64,000 bases of DNA from Marinirhabdus sp963799365 (GCA_963799365.1 CAWCWV010000017.1:62001-126000); one strand, 5' to 3'; shown: positions 9,101-19,244, numbered from the stretch's first letter. The notes: generated from the sequence alone by a model not told the origin. Numbers and translations: made by a program.

Positions 9101-12100
9101 TTACATTTCCTTCATTCGTTACTGTGAATGTGTAGTCTATAGACTCACCCGCATCTGCACACTGATTACCATTTCCATCTACAAACAATCCAGATTTTAA
9201 AATCGCAATTACTGGTGCCTGACATAATGGAGTTACTGTTGGGTTGTTATCTGTTACAGATATTTCATCTGAAAGATCGCTTACAACTGTAGCATCTGGT
9301 GCTGTTCCTGTAGCTGTTGCCTGGTTTATTACCTCACCTGCATCAATATCAGCTTGTGTGATAGCGTAGCTGGCAGTATAAGTCCAGGTTTCATCTACAT
9401 CAAGCTCAAGATCTCCATCGGTATCACCGCCAGCAAATACAATTGGTACTACTGGGTTTGGTGCTTCCAATAATGGATCTGTTACTGTGATACTAGATAA
9501 GCTTACATTTCCTTCATTCGTTACTGTGAATGTGTAGTCTATAGACTCACCCGCATCTGCACACTGATTACCATTTCCATCTACAAACAATCCAGATTTT
9601 AAAATCGCAATTACTGGTGCCTGACATAATGGAGTTACTGTTGGGTTGTTATCTGTTACAGATATTTCATCTGAAAGATCGCTTACAACTGTAGCATCTG
9701 GTGCTGTTCCTGTAGCTGTTGCCTGGTTTATTACTTCACCTGCATCAATATCAGCTTGTGTGATAGCGTAGCTGGCAGTATAAGTCCAGGTTTCATCTAC
9801 ATCAAGCTCAAGATCTCCATCGGTATCACCGCCAGCAAATACAATTGGTACTACTGGGTTTGGTGCTTCCAATAATGGATCTGTTACTGTGATACTAGAT
9901 AAGCTTACATTTCCTTCATTCGTTACTGTGAATGTGTAGTCTATAGACTCACCCGCATCTGCACACTGATTACCATTTCCATCTACAAACAATCCAGATT
10001 TTAAAATCGCAATTACTGGTGCCTGACATAATGGAGTTACTGTTGGGTTGTTATCTGTTACAGATATTTCATCTGAAAGATCGCTTACAACTGTAGCATC
10101 TGGTGCTGTTCCTGTAGCTGTTGCCTGGTTTACTACTTCACCTGCATCAATATCAGCTTGTGTGATAGCGTAGCTAGCAGTATAAGTCCAGGTTTCATCT
10201 ACATCAAGCTCAAGATCTCCATCGGTATCACCGCCAACAAATGCAATTGGTACTACTGGGTTTGGTGCTTCCAATAATGGGTCTGTTACTGTGATAGTTG
10301 ATAAACTTACATTTCCTTCATTCGTTACTGTGAAGGTGTAGTCTATAGACTCACCCGCATCTGCACACTGATTACCATTTCCATCTACAAACAATCCAGA
10401 TTTTAAAATCGCAATTACTGGTGCCTGACATAATGGAGTTACTGTTGGGTTGTTATCTGTTACAGATATTTCATCTGAAAGATCGCTTACAACTGTAGCA
10501 TCTGGTGCTGTTCCTGTAGCTGTTGCCTGGTTTACTACTTCACCTGCATCAATATCAGCTTGTGTGATAGCGTAGCTAGCAGTATAAGTCCAGGTTTCAT
10601 CTACATCAAGCTCAAGATCTCCATCGGTATCACCGCCAGCAAATACAATTGGTACTACTGGGTTTGGTGCTTCCAATAATGGGTCTGTTACTGTGATACT
10701 TGATAAACTTACATTTCCTTCATTCGTTACTGTGAATGTGTAGTCTATAGACTCACCCGCATCTGCACACTGATTACCATTTCCATCTAAAAACAATCCA
10801 GATTTTAAAATCGCAATTACTGGTGCCTGACATAATGGAGTTACTGTTGGGTTGTTATCTGTTACAGATATTTCATCTGAAAGATCATCTACCGTTGTTC
10901 CATCTTCATCTGTTCCTGTTGCAGTTGCCTGGTTTATTACCTCACCTGCATCAATATCAACTTGTGTTATTGCATAGTCTGCAGTATACGTCCAAGTTTC
11001 ATCTATATCTAAAAGATCATTTCCATTAGCATCACCGCCAACAAATGCAATTGGTACTACTGGGTTTGGTGCTTCCAATAATGGGTCGGTCACTGTAATG
11101 TTTCCAAGTGGTACATTACCTTGATTTGTTACTTCAAAAGTATATCGAATAACTTCCCCTACGTCTGCGCAAGTATCATTATTTCCGTCAATAAATAGTC
11201 CAGATTTTAGAATCGCAATTGCAGGAGCAGGCGTTTGTTCGATAAGGATATATACGGTAGCTTGACTTGTCGCAACAGGTGCTCCGTTGTCGAATATTTC
11301 ATATACAAACTGATCATTTCCTGTAAAGTCGGCTCCTGGAGTATATGTAAATGAACCATCGGCATTTACCACTACAGTACCATTAGAGGGTCCTGAAACT
11401 GGTGTCGCTCCAACATTTAAAGTTTGGTCATTTCCTTCTGGATCACTGTCGTTGTCAAGAACATTTCCTGATACAACTGTATTTACCTCCCCGTAATAGG
11501 CATCGTCATTTGCTATCGTAATATTTCCTGGATCTCCAATTACATAGATGGTTACGATTGCTGAATCACAAAGTGAAGGTGTCGCACTATCACATATAGT
11601 ATATTCGAATGTATCCACTCCTGTAAACCCTGGGTTTGGTGTGTATGTGTAATCTCCATTAGGGTTCACAGTAACTGTTCCGTTGGTAGGATTTGTATTC
11701 TGTGTTACTGAAATAGTATCACCAAGATCTGGATCGAAATCGTTCACTAATACATTACCGTCCACAGGAACATCAACTTCAGTAATATTTACATCGTTAA
11801 TAGCAACTGGCGGATCATTTCCAATAATTGGATCATCAACAACTGTGATGGTCACATTTGCAGTATCACAAGCAATTGGGTTTCCTCCATCACATATCTG
11901 ATATACAAAGGTATCATCCCCTACATAATCTAGAGCTGGAATATAATCGTATGTTCCATCTGCATTGAAAGTTAATGTACCTCCAGCTGTTGGTCCGCTC
12001 ACTAAAGTAAAGACTTCTGTTCCTGCTGGACCATCGTAATTTTTATCATTCGTAGATACATCTCCACTAACTGGTAAGTTTACAAACGTATCATTGATAT

Positions 12101-15100
12101 CATCTATCGCTAGAATCTCGTTTCCTGTTCCAGTTGGATTGATTGAAATATAAACCGTGGCTTTGTCTCTAGCTACTGGTGTTCCATTGTCGAAAATCTC
12201 ATATACAAAGCTATCAGTACCTACATATCCTGGGTTAGGTGTGTACGTAAATGTTCCGTCTGCATTCAATACAACCGTTCCATTTAATGGACCGTTTGAT
12301 GGGCTTACTGCAACATCTACTGTCTGGTTATCTCCTTCAGGATCCGTATCGTTGTCCAATACATTTCCTGTAATAGCTGCATCTGGGAAACCATAGTAAG
12401 CATCATCAACAGCTGTGGTGATGTTTTCTGGGCTACCTAGTACCTGAATGGTTACCGTTGCTGTATCACATAAAGCTGGTGTCTGGTTATCACAGATAGT
12501 ATACGTGAACGTATCTTCTCCTTCAAATCCTGGTGCTGGTGTATACGTATATGTTCCATCAGGGTTAATTGTTACCGTACCATTACTTGGTGGGGTGTTC
12601 GCTGTTACCACGATTGGGTCCCCGTCTGGGTCATAATCGTTTGGTAATACAGTTCCATCAACAGGTACTCCTACTTGAGTACTGTTCGTATCTGCATTGG
12701 CAACCGGTGGCTCATTGGATGGGCTACCTACTGGCTGTACTTCAATATAAACTGTTGCTGTATCACAAGCTACTGGATTTCCACCGTCACATACTTGGTA
12801 TACGAAAGTATCCTCACCTATATAACCAGGTCCTGGTACATATGTATACGTTCCATCTGGATTGAAAGTTAATGTTCCGTTAGTTGGACCAGTTACTAAA
12901 GTGAATACTTCTGTTCCTGCTGGACCATCGGTGTTAATATCGTTGGTAGATACATCTCCATTTACTGGAAGATCCACAAATGTATCGTTGATATCATCTA
13001 TCGCTAGAATCTCGTTTCCTGTTCCAGTTGGATTGATTGAAATATAAACCGTGGCTCTGTCTCTAGCTACTGGTGTTCCATTGTCGAAAATCTCATATAC
13101 AAAGCTATCAGTACCTACATAACTTGGGTTAGGTGTGTACGTAAATATTCCGTCTGCATTCAATACAACCGTTCCATTTGATGGACCGTTTGATGGGCTT
13201 ACTGCAACATCTACTGTCTGGTTATCTCCTTCAGGATCCGTATCGTTGTCCAATACATTTCCTGTAATAGCTGCATCTGGGAAACCATAGTAAGCATCAT
13301 CAACAGCTGTGGTGATGTTTTCTGGGCTACCTAGTACCTGAATAGTTACCGTTGCTGTATCACATAAGGCTGGAGTCTGGTTATCACAGATAGTATACGT
13401 GAACGTATCTTCTCCTTCAAATCCTGGTGCTGGTGTATACGTATATGTTCCGTCAGGGTTAATTGTTACCGTACCATTACTTGGTGGGGTGTTCGCTGTT
13501 ACCACGATTGGATCCCCGTCTGGGTCATAATCGTTTGGCAATACAGTTCCGTCTACCGGAGTATCTACTTGAGTACTGTTCGTATCTGCATTGGCAACCG
13601 GTGGCTCATTGGATGGGCTACCTACTGGCTGTACTTCAATATAAACTGTTGCTGTATCACAAGCTACTGGATTTCCACCGTCACATACTTGGTATACGAA
13701 AGTATCCTCACCTATATAACCAGGTCCTGGTACATATGTATACGTTCCATCTGGATTGAAAGTTAATGTTCCGTTAGTTGGACCAGTTACTAAAGTGAAT
13801 ACTTCTGTTCCTGCTGGACCATCGTAATTTTTATCATTCGTAGATACATCTCCACTTACTGGTAAGTTTACAAACGTGTCATTAATATCGTCTATTGCCA
13901 ATATCTCATTAACACCATTACCTACTGTTAAGTATACTGTTGCCTGATCTGTCGCAACTTGTGCGTTAGTATCGAAAATTGAATAAACAAACTGATCGGT
14001 TCCAACATATCCTGCATTTGGAGTATAGGTAAAAGTTCCATCTGCATTTAATACCACCGTTCCATTAGTTGGACCATTGGATGGGCTGATTGCCACATCT
14101 ACCATTTGGTCATCACCTTCTGGGTCGGTATCATTGTCTAATAGATTCCCTGAAATAACGGTGTCTACTATTCCATTATACGCATCATCATTGGCAACAG
14201 TGATATTCCCATTATTAGCAATTACTTGAATTGTAACGGTTGTCTTATCACATAAGGCCGGAGTCTGGTTATCACAAATAGTATACGTGAAGATATCTTC
14301 TCCAATAAAATCTAGATTTGGAGTATACACATAACTTCCATCAGGATTTATTACTACTGCACCGTTGGTTGGATCTGTATTAGCAGTCACAACAATTGAG
14401 TCACCATCTGGATCGAAATCGTTAGGAAGTGCAAAACCACTTACTGGAGTATTCACTTCTGTGATATTCGTATCAGCATTAGCCACTGGTGGCTCATTTC
14501 CTGTATTTGGAATTGGTAAAATTTCGATATACACTGTAGCTGTATCACAAGCTATTGGGTTTCCTGCATCACAAATTTGATATACGAATGTATCTTCTAA
14601 AATTGACGGGTCAACTGGTGGTGTATAGCTATAGGTTCCATCAGGGTTAAATACTAATATACCTCCTGCTGTTGGCCCACTTACTAATGTAAATGTCTCA
14701 GTACCTGCTGGACCATCATAATTTTCATCGTTCGTTGCTACATTTCCATCAACTGGTAAACCTACATAGGTATTATTGATATCGTCTATAGCAAGAATTA
14801 AGTTCTGTCCTGCAATAAGAATACTCACCGTTGCAGAATCTGTAGCTACCGGTGCACCATTATCGAATATTGAGTATACAAAGCTATCGTTTCCAGAGAA
14901 ATTAGGATCGTTTGGTGTATAGGTAAAACTACCATCTGCATTCAGCACAACAGTGCCAAAAGCTGGTCCACTTGATGGACTGATAACGATATCTACAAAC
15001 TGATCATCACCTTCTGGATCAAAATCGTTGTCTAATAGATTTCCTGTAATGGTAGCGCCCTGGTTTCCACCATAACCATCATCTACAGCAAAGGTGTAAT

Positions 15101-18100
15101 TCATTGCCGGGTCGCCCACTACTGTAATAGTAAGTACAGCGCTATCGGTTGCAGGATTTACATTATCATCTACAATGTTATAGGTAAATGTGTCGGTTCC
15201 TGTAAAGCCTGAGTTCGGCGTATAGACAAAAGTTCCGTTTGCATTCAGTACAAGTACTCCACCTGGTAAGGTGTATGTTCCTGGATTGGTTACTGTCTGG
15301 TTGTCTCCTTCTAAATCTACATCGTTCGTTAATACATTTCCTGGGATCGCAACATTCACCTCAGTGAATACGGCATCTGCATTGGCAATCGTATTATTCT
15401 GTCCTATTGGATTGATTCTAATGAATACTGTAGCTGAATCTGTAGCTTGTGGGTTTCCATTATCCTCGATTGAGTACATAAAGAAGTCACCTCCTGTATA
15501 GTTTGTTGGTGGATTGTAAGTAAAAGTACCGTCTGGAGCTATGTTTACTACAACGCCCTGATCTGAAGTAACCGTAAGAGTGGTTACCACTTGATCATCA
15601 CCTTCTAGATCTTCGTCGTTTGTAAGTACGTTTCCTGTAATTGGAACATTCACAACGGTATCACGGAAATCATTCACTGCGATTGTACAATTTTCGAGAA
15701 TGGTTACACTTACAGTCTTACTACAAACGTTAGCGTCAACTACAGAAATTGTATAGGTTCCTGCCACTAGGTTAGCAAATGTACCTGAACTCTGTGGAGC
15801 ACCTCCATCAAGGCTATAGCTATAAGGAGCCGTTCCGCCAGTTGCCTGAACCATAACAGAACCTGTACCCTCGCAAACAATATCGTCTTGAGAGGTTATA
15901 GTAATTGCTAATGCAGCAGAAGGTTGTCTTACTGTAGCTTGGTCATTTTTTACACATCCATTGGCATCTGTAATAACTACAGAATAAGATCCTGCTGGTA
16001 AGTTTGAAATATCTTCAGTAGTGGCACCATTATTCCATAAAAAGCTATATGGACTTGTTCCACCACTTACGGTTAAATCTAACGACCCTGTACTTTCTCC
16101 AAAACAGGCAACATTTGTTACCGCAATTCCAGACGTTAGTTTAGTTGGCTGATTTACAGTAGTTGAGCTTGAAGCGGTACATTGTGTATCTGTATCAGTT
16201 ACAGTAACTGTGTAAACTCCAGCCGTCAATCCTGAAATTGTTTGTGTAGTTTGTCCACCAGGGCTCCACAAATAAGTAAAATTACCTAAACCTCCAGAAA
16301 CGTTAACAGTAGCAGTACCATCATTGCCTCCATTACAAGAAACTGGCGTACTTGAAGCATTTGCTGATAAATTTTTACAGTCTCCATCATTTACTGTAAC
16401 CATTGTTGTTGCTTCGCATCCATTTGCATCGGTAACTGTTACAGTGTAAGTTCCATCACTTAACCCAGTTATGGTTTGTGTAGTTTGTCCACCAGGACTC
16501 CATAAATAGGTGTAAGGAGGTATACCTCCAGATGGATTTGCAGTTGCAGTACCATCGTTGGTTGTAGGGCCAGTTTCATCTGTTGCAGTAGCTGTAACAC
16601 TCACTGCTGTAGAAGGTTCTGTAATCGTTACACTTTCTTCAACAGGCTGGCATAATGTTCCGTCGATGGTAACACTAACCGTATAAACTCCTGCAAACTG
16701 ATTTAAAATAGTACTTGTAGTAACATTCGCATCAACTTGTACAGGTGTTGTATTCCACGTAAATGTAAATGTAGCATTCGGATTGGCAGCTGAGCTTGCG
16801 CTAACAGTAGCACTTCCGGTATTATCTCCTTTACATAAAATATTAGTAACATTTGTAACATCAATCACTGCGTCACAATCCTGAACACAAGTTATGATAA
16901 TACTTTGTTGATTTTTACATCCATTAGCGTCTGTAATAACTACCGTATATTGTGTTCCCCCTAATGGACTTCCGAAGAGACCAGTAGCTGTAGCAGTTAT
17001 TTGCGAAGCCGGATCATTCCATTGATAGGTATATGGAGGAGTTCCTCCAGAAACAGTAGCTGTTGCGGTACCATTATTACACAATGCTATAGCATTCGCA
17101 TTAGTTTTCGTAAGCTCAATACTAATAGGCTCTGGCTGTGTAACCTCTACTGGAGTTGGCAATGTTGCAGAACATCCATTATCATCAGTAACTATAACAT
17201 TATAAGTTCCCGCAGGAATATTTGAAAGATCTTGTGTTGTAGCACCATTACTCCAAGCGTAACTATATGGAGGCACTCCCCCAGAAATCATAAGATCTAT
17301 AGAAGCAGTACTTTCACCAAAACAACTTACATCTATTACTTCCGTTGAAAGTTGAATGCCTGAGGAAGGCTGCTTTACCTCAAAGATTTTTTCAAAACTA
17401 CAGTTGTTGGCATCTAAAATGGTTACAGTATATTCTCCAGCAGTAAGCCCAGCTATATCTTCAGTCGTAGCACCATTGCTCCAAGAGAATGAATACCCAG
17501 GTGTTCCCCCAGATACTGAGATATCAATAGCACCAGTTGCCCCTCCAAAACAAAGAACATCCGTTATCGTTTTATCTAATGAAATTCCAGAAGAAGGACC
17601 TTCAATTACAATGTCTGACAAAAATTCAAACATACAACCCGAAGTGTCAAAAATTTGAACATTATAGGCTCCAGGAGAAAGGTTAGAAATATCTTCTGTA
17701 GTTGCACCATTCGACCATAAAAACGAGTAAGGAGGAAAACCACCCGTTACGGCAATATCTATTGCTCCATCATCATCTCCAAAGCATTCCAGATCTGTAA
17801 CAGAAATTATTGAACCCATTAATGTATCTAAAGTAATGCTTGTAGAAGAAGGTTTGTTTTCACAACCTGTCACAAGATTCCTAACACTAAAAACATAAGT
17901 TCCAGGCCCTAAATTAGTAAAATTCGGTGAAGCCTGATAAGGTTCATTATTAATTTGATACTCAAAATTACCTCCTACTGGAGTTGTAACCAAAATATTA
18001 TAATCGCCATTTTCATTACAACTAACCTCAATTTCAGGATTCGGTGGTTTGGGATTATAGGTAAGTGTCACCGTATTCGTATCGGTAATATTTTGGTTAG

Positions 18101-19244
18101 GAGCAGGAAGTCTTACTTTATATGTAAATGTTACATCTCCTATAAAACCTGGTGTAGGCACATATTGGTAACTTCCATCTGTATTTAATGTAAAACTAGT
18201 TCCTGCTGGAGTTGGACCAGAAACCAAAGTATAAGTAGATCCCGCAGGAACTGTAGTAGAATTATTTATTTGACCATTGAAAGTTCCGTTCACACAACCC
18301 ATATCAATTTGTGGTTGCGCATACCTTTGTAAAACAAATAATTTACCATCTCCGTGGTCATTTGAAGCAGCAACAAAACGTATTCTTGTAATCTTTGAAC
18401 CTATTGGAGCAACATTATCTAACTGAAATAAAGCAATAGCAATAGTCTGTTCGTTATCCTGCTCACGCCCAGATCCCCAGTAATCTGAATCATCGTTTGT
18501 ATTATTTGGAGTTCCTCCGTTACTAGGAGGTGAAAACTTCCCACCTCTTAAATCACCATTCGTTCTTACAAAAGTATCTCCTAATGATTGCTCAACCGTG
18601 CTTCCTGGTAAAAAACCAAAAAGTCTTATATAAAAACAGTTGTTACCACCACGTTCCGTAACAGCTAAAACACCTCCAGCATTCGCGGGAAGTGGAGGAC
18701 TATAATAAAGAGTTTGTAATTGCGCATCGGTTTCAGTAGCCCCGTTCATACCATTGGCAACATTAAAATTCCCGCAAATATCACGACCATTTGGATTTGA
18801 CGTAAAATAATTATTTAAGTTTTGAGACTGGAATGCAGCTTTTGCAGCGTTATCCCATTGGTTGGAATCTGTTATATTTAATGTTGCGCTAGAACTGTTA
18901 AATGTAGAATAAGATGCATTATTAACTATTTGATTTGGGCCGTGTCCAGCAGGTCCTAATCGCGTAAGTTGATATGCCGAAGGAACAGCAAAATTATTGT
19001 ATAATGTTCCGTTAATGGTAATAGCACTTATTGTCGCAGGCCTATTGTTCTCACTGTCATCTATGTCACCATTGTTATTCACATCCTGTATATCAGACCA
19101 AGAAAAAGTTACACCCGATCTAATAGAAGGTGACTGAACGCCTATCTGCGCTTGTACAGATAAGCCATAGAAAAATAACATGCAAGTAAACAAAAATATT
19201 CTTGCGAATGTATTTTTCGATTGAGGTAAAGTAAAATTCTGCAT
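6165..19244 (-). CDS. giant SprB-like cell-surface adhesin with type B T9SS C-terminal domain
   Basis: 4359 aa. Order: signal peptide (1-32, ending SVQA); head domain (about 33-310) shared with the smaller protein at 22186-23334; one Ig-like domain; nine SprB-type repeats (about 470-1185, with CFG...GGxPPYxFxWSNGATTEDI); fifteen Ig/cadherin-like domains (about 1185-2672, with NDxDPEGD and GTFTYTP); twelve DUF11-like repeats (2673 to about 4250), the first eight near-identical; and a C-terminal type B sorting domain (about 4262-4359: FNGITPDGDGLNDFF, IYNRWG, GTYFYIL). It should be exported by Sec, then T9SS, and held at the cell surface. Asp-rich loops such as DTDGDLELDVDE suggest calcium binding. 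By analogy with SprB it may act in gliding or attachment, but neither role is shown by sequence. It has its own promoter, and PorP/SprF and PorE-like genes follow. Confidence 0.93.
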   Translation of the reverse strand: MQNFTLPQSKNTFARIFLFTCMLFFYGLSVQAQIGVQSPSIRSGVTFSWSDIQDVNNNGDIDDSENNRPATISAITINGTLYNNFAVPSAYQLTRLGPAGHGPNQIVNNASYSTFNSSSATLNITDSNQWDNAAKAAFQSQNLNNYFTSNPNGRDICGNFNVANGMNGATETDAQLQTLYYSPPLPANAGGVLAVTERGGNNCFYIRLFGFLPGSTVEQSLGDTFVRTNGDLRGGKFSPPSNGGTPNNTNDDSDYWGSGREQDNEQTIAIALFQLDNVAPIGSKITRIRFVAASNDHGDGKLFVLQRYAQPQIDMGCVNGTFNGQINNSTTVPAGSTYTLVSGPTPAGTSFTLNTDGSYQYVPTPGFIGDVTFTYKVRLPAPNQNITDTNTVTLTYNPKPPNPEIEVSCNENGDYNILVTTPVGGNFEYQINNEPYQASPNFTNLGPGTYVFSVRNLVTGCENKPSSTSITLDTLMGSIISVTDLECFGDDDGAIDIAVTGGFPPYSFLWSNGATTEDISNLSPGAYNVQIFDTSGCMFEFLSDIVIEGPSSGISLDKTITDVLCFGGATGAIDISVSGGTPGYSFSWSNGATTEDIAGLTAGEYTVTILDANNCSFEKIFEVKQPSSGIQLSTEVIDVSCFGESTASIDLMISGGVPPYSYAWSNGATTQDLSNIPAGTYNVIVTDDNGCSATLPTPVEVTQPEPISIELTKTNANAIALCNNGTATATVSGGTPPYTYQWNDPASQITATATGLFGSPLGGTQYTVVITDANGCKNQQSIIITCVQDCDAVIDVTNVTNILCKGDNTGSATVSASSAANPNATFTFTWNTTPVQVDANVTTSTILNQFAGVYTVSVTIDGTLCQPVEESVTITEPSTAVSVTATATDETGPTTNDGTATANPSGGIPPYTYLWSPGGQTTQTITGLSDGTYTVTVTDANGCEATTMVTVNDGDCKNLSANASSTPVSCNGGNDGTATVNVSGGLGNFTYLWSPGGQTTQTISGLTAGVYTVTVTDTDTQCTASSSTTVNQPTKLTSGIAVTNVACFGESTGSLDLTVSGGTSPYSFLWNNGATTEDISNLPAGSYSVVITDANGCVKNDQATVRQPSAALAITITSQDDIVCEGTGSVMVQATGGTAPYSYSLDGGAPQSSGTFANLVAGTYTISVVDANVCSKTVSVTILENCTIAVNDFRDTVVNVPITGNVLTNDEDLEGDDQVVTTLTVTSDQGVVVNIAPDGTFTYNPPTNYTGGDFFMYSIEDNGNPQATDSATVFIRINPIGQNNTIANADAVFTEVNVAIPGNVLTNDVDLEGDNQTVTNPGTYTLPGGVLVLNANGTFVYTPNSGFTGTDTFTYNIVDDNVNPATDSAVLTITVVGDPAMNYTFAVDDGYGGNQGATITGNLLDNDFDPEGDDQFVDIVISPSSGPAFGTVVLNADGSFTYTPNDPNFSGNDSFVYSIFDNGAPVATDSATVSILIAGQNLILAIDDINNTYVGLPVDGNVATNDENYDGPAGTETFTLVSGPTAGGILVFNPDGTYSYTPPVDPSILEDTFVYQICDAGNPIACDTATVYIEILPIPNTGNEPPVANADTNITEVNTPVSGFALPNDFDPDGDSIVVTANTDPTNGAVVINPDGSYVYTPNLDFIGEDIFTYTICDNQTPALCDKTTVTIQVIANNGNITVANDDAYNGIVDTVISGNLLDNDTDPEGDDQMVDVAISPSNGPTNGTVVLNADGTFTYTPNAGYVGTDQFVYSIFDTNAQVATDQATVYLTVGNGVNEILAIDDINDTFVNLPVSGDVSTNDKNYDGPAGTEVFTLVTGPTNGTLTFNPDGTYTYVPGPGYIGEDTFVYQVCDGGNPVACDTATVYIEVQPVGSPSNEPPVANADTNSTQVDTPVDGTVLPNDYDPDGDPIVVTANTPPSNGTVTINPDGTYTYTPAPGFEGEDTFTYTICDNQTPALCDTATVTIQVLGSPENITTAVDDAYYGFPDAAITGNVLDNDTDPEGDNQTVDVAVSPSNGPSNGTVVLNADGIFTYTPNPSYVGTDSFVYEIFDNGTPVARDRATVYISINPTGTGNEILAIDDINDTFVDLPVNGDVSTNDINTDGPAGTEVFTLVTGPTNGTLTFNPDGTYTYVPGPGYIGEDTFVYQVCDGGNPVACDTATVYIEVQPVGSPSNEPPVANADTNSTQVGVPVDGTVLPNDYDPDGDPIVVTANTPPSNGTVTINPDGTYTYTPAPGFEGEDTFTYTICDNQTPALCDTATVTIQVLGSPENITTAVDDAYYGFPDAAITGNVLDNDTDPEGDNQTVDVAVSPSNGPLNGTVVLNADGTFTYTPNPGYVGTDSFVYEIFDNGTPVARDKATVYISINPTGTGNEILAIDDINDTFVNLPVSGDVSTNDKNYDGPAGTEVFTLVSGPTAGGTLTFNADGTYDYIPALDYVGDDTFVYQICDGGNPIACDTANVTITVVDDPIIGNDPPVAINDVNITEVDVPVDGNVLVNDFDPDLGDTISVTQNTNPTNGTVTVNPNGDYTYTPNPGFTGVDTFEYTICDSATPSLCDSAIVTIYVIGDPGNITIANDDAYYGEVNTVVSGNVLDNDSDPEGNDQTLNVGATPVSGPSNGTVVVNADGSFTYTPGADFTGNDQFVYEIFDNGAPVATSQATVYILIEQTPAPAIAILKSGLFIDGNNDTCADVGEVIRYTFEVTNQGNVPLGNITVTDPLLEAPNPVVPIAFVGGDANGNDLLDIDETWTYTADYAITQVDIDAGEVINQATATGTDEDGTTVDDLSDEISVTDNNPTVTPLCQAPVIAILKSGLFLDGNGNQCADAGESIDYTFTVTNEGNVSLSSITVTDPLLEAPNPVVPIVFAGGDTDGDLELDVDETWTYTASYAITQADIDAGEVVNQATATGTAPDATVVSDLSDEISVTDNNPTVTPLCQAPVIAILKSGLFVDGNGNQCADAGESIDYTFTVTNEGNVSLSTITVTDPLLEAPNPVVPIAFVGGDTDGDLELDVDETWTYTASYAITQADIDAGEVVNQATATGTAPDATVVSDLSDEISVTDNNPTVTPLCQAPVIAILKSGLFVDGNGNQCADAGESIDYTFTVTNEGNVSLSSITVTDPLLEAPNPVVPIVFAGGDTDGDLELDVDETWTYTASYAITQADIDAGEVINQATATGTAPDATVVSDLSDEISVTDNNPTVTPLCQAPVIAILKSGLFVDGNGNQCADAGESIDYTFTVTNEGNVSLSSITVTDPLLEAPNPVVPIVFAGGDTDGDLELDVDETWTYTASYAITQADIDAGEVINQATATGTAPDATVVSDLSDEISVTDNNPTVTPLCQAPVIAILKSGLFVDGNGNQCADAGESIDYTFTVTNEGNVSLSSITVTDPLLEAPNPVVPIVFAGGDTDGDLELDVDETWTYTASYAITQADIDAGEVINQATATGTDEDGTTVDDLSDEVSVTDNNPTVTPLCQAPVIAILKSGLFVDGNGNQCADAGESIDYTFTVTNEGNVSLSSITVTDPLLEAPNPVVPIAFVGGDTDGDLELDVDETWTYTASYAITQADIDAGEVVNQATATGTAPDATVVSDLSDEISVTDNNPTVTPLCQAPVIAILKSGLFVDGNGNQCADAGESIDYTFTVTNEGNVSLSSITVTDPLLEAPNPVVPIVFAGGDTDGDLELDVDETWTYTASYAITQADIDAGEVVNQATATGTAPDATVVSDLSDEISVTDNNPTVTPLCQSSSIAVIKRGTLNDENGNGCTDVGETISYEFEVMNTGNVTLTAVTVNDPLVNVVGGPIELAPGQTDIVTFTAVYSITQVDIDNGSFTNQATAMGTTPNGTVVQDDSDFDTFIDDNPTVTPLCQNASIALIKVGTVMDENNSGCADPKETIDYAFTVMNTGNVTITNIEIDDPLVNVQGGSITLAPGQTDLNSFTATYLITQANINDGFVENQATVRGLDPLLNIVTDLSDDNSFLENDPTITPLCQDSIIALIKTGTLVDDNNNGCVDLGETIVYDFVVTNLGNVVLSNVIVTDPLVTVIGGPISLPAGESDTETFSAEYIVTQDDVDNGSVVNQAMVSGTTPDGVVVSDLSDNNSNFENDPTVSTLCQDPRVSLEKEGIFDDNNGDGIPQPGETITYVFSVRNTGNVTLYNLTLEDDDLAGIIITGGPIPVLLPGEFDETTYIATYAISQDDINNGEVINQAVIRGTTLDGTEVQDTSDDPNDLTNVDPDGDGDPDDPTVVILPNVLPEFPFEIFNGITPDGDGLNDFFNVVGIENFPDNNMKIYNRWGVLVWETDGYGGATGATNVFDGFSNGRATIEDNKLLPTGTYFYILVRQDPNSGETLKDNGYLYINR
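8013..11228 (-). repeat. eight tandem 402-bp (134-aa) DUF11-like repeats
   Basis: Period measured from recurring GATTTTAAAA at 8389, 8791, 9193, 9595, 9997, 10399, 10801 and 11203: always exactly 402 bp. Each copy encodes AILKSGLF(V/L/I)DGN...CADAGE...NPTVTPLCQ with two Cys per copy. The copy nearest the N-terminus is most diverged. Small blocks (IAFVGG against IVFAGG; TDEDGTTVDD against TAPDATVVSD; EVVNQ against EVINQ) are shared in a mosaic way between non-adjacent copies, suggesting gene conversion or unequal crossing-over. Confidence 0.95.
12090..13877 (-). repeat. two near-identical 894-bp tandem units of three Ig-like domains
   Basis: Segments at 12127 and 13021 (GTTCCAGTTGGATTGATTGA) and at 12678 and 13572 recur at an offset of exactly 894 bp (298 aa). 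Each unit encodes three domains, starting (A) AIDDINDTF, (B) VANADTNSTQ and (C) AVDDAYYGF. Older A-B-C triplets flank them on both sides, four triplets in all over about 11.2-14.8 kb. The edges of the near-identical block are approximate. Confidence 0.9.

Noticed and set aside
8013..11228. Regularly spaced DNA repeats as a CRISPR or integron array
   Set aside because: The repeats are in frame with a 402-bp period and encode protein domains of the adhesin.
12569..13766. Paired plus-strand reading frames of about 98 and 65 codons, present twice 894 bp apart
   Set aside because: They are antisense shadows of the adhesin and are duplicated only because the coding repeat is duplicated.
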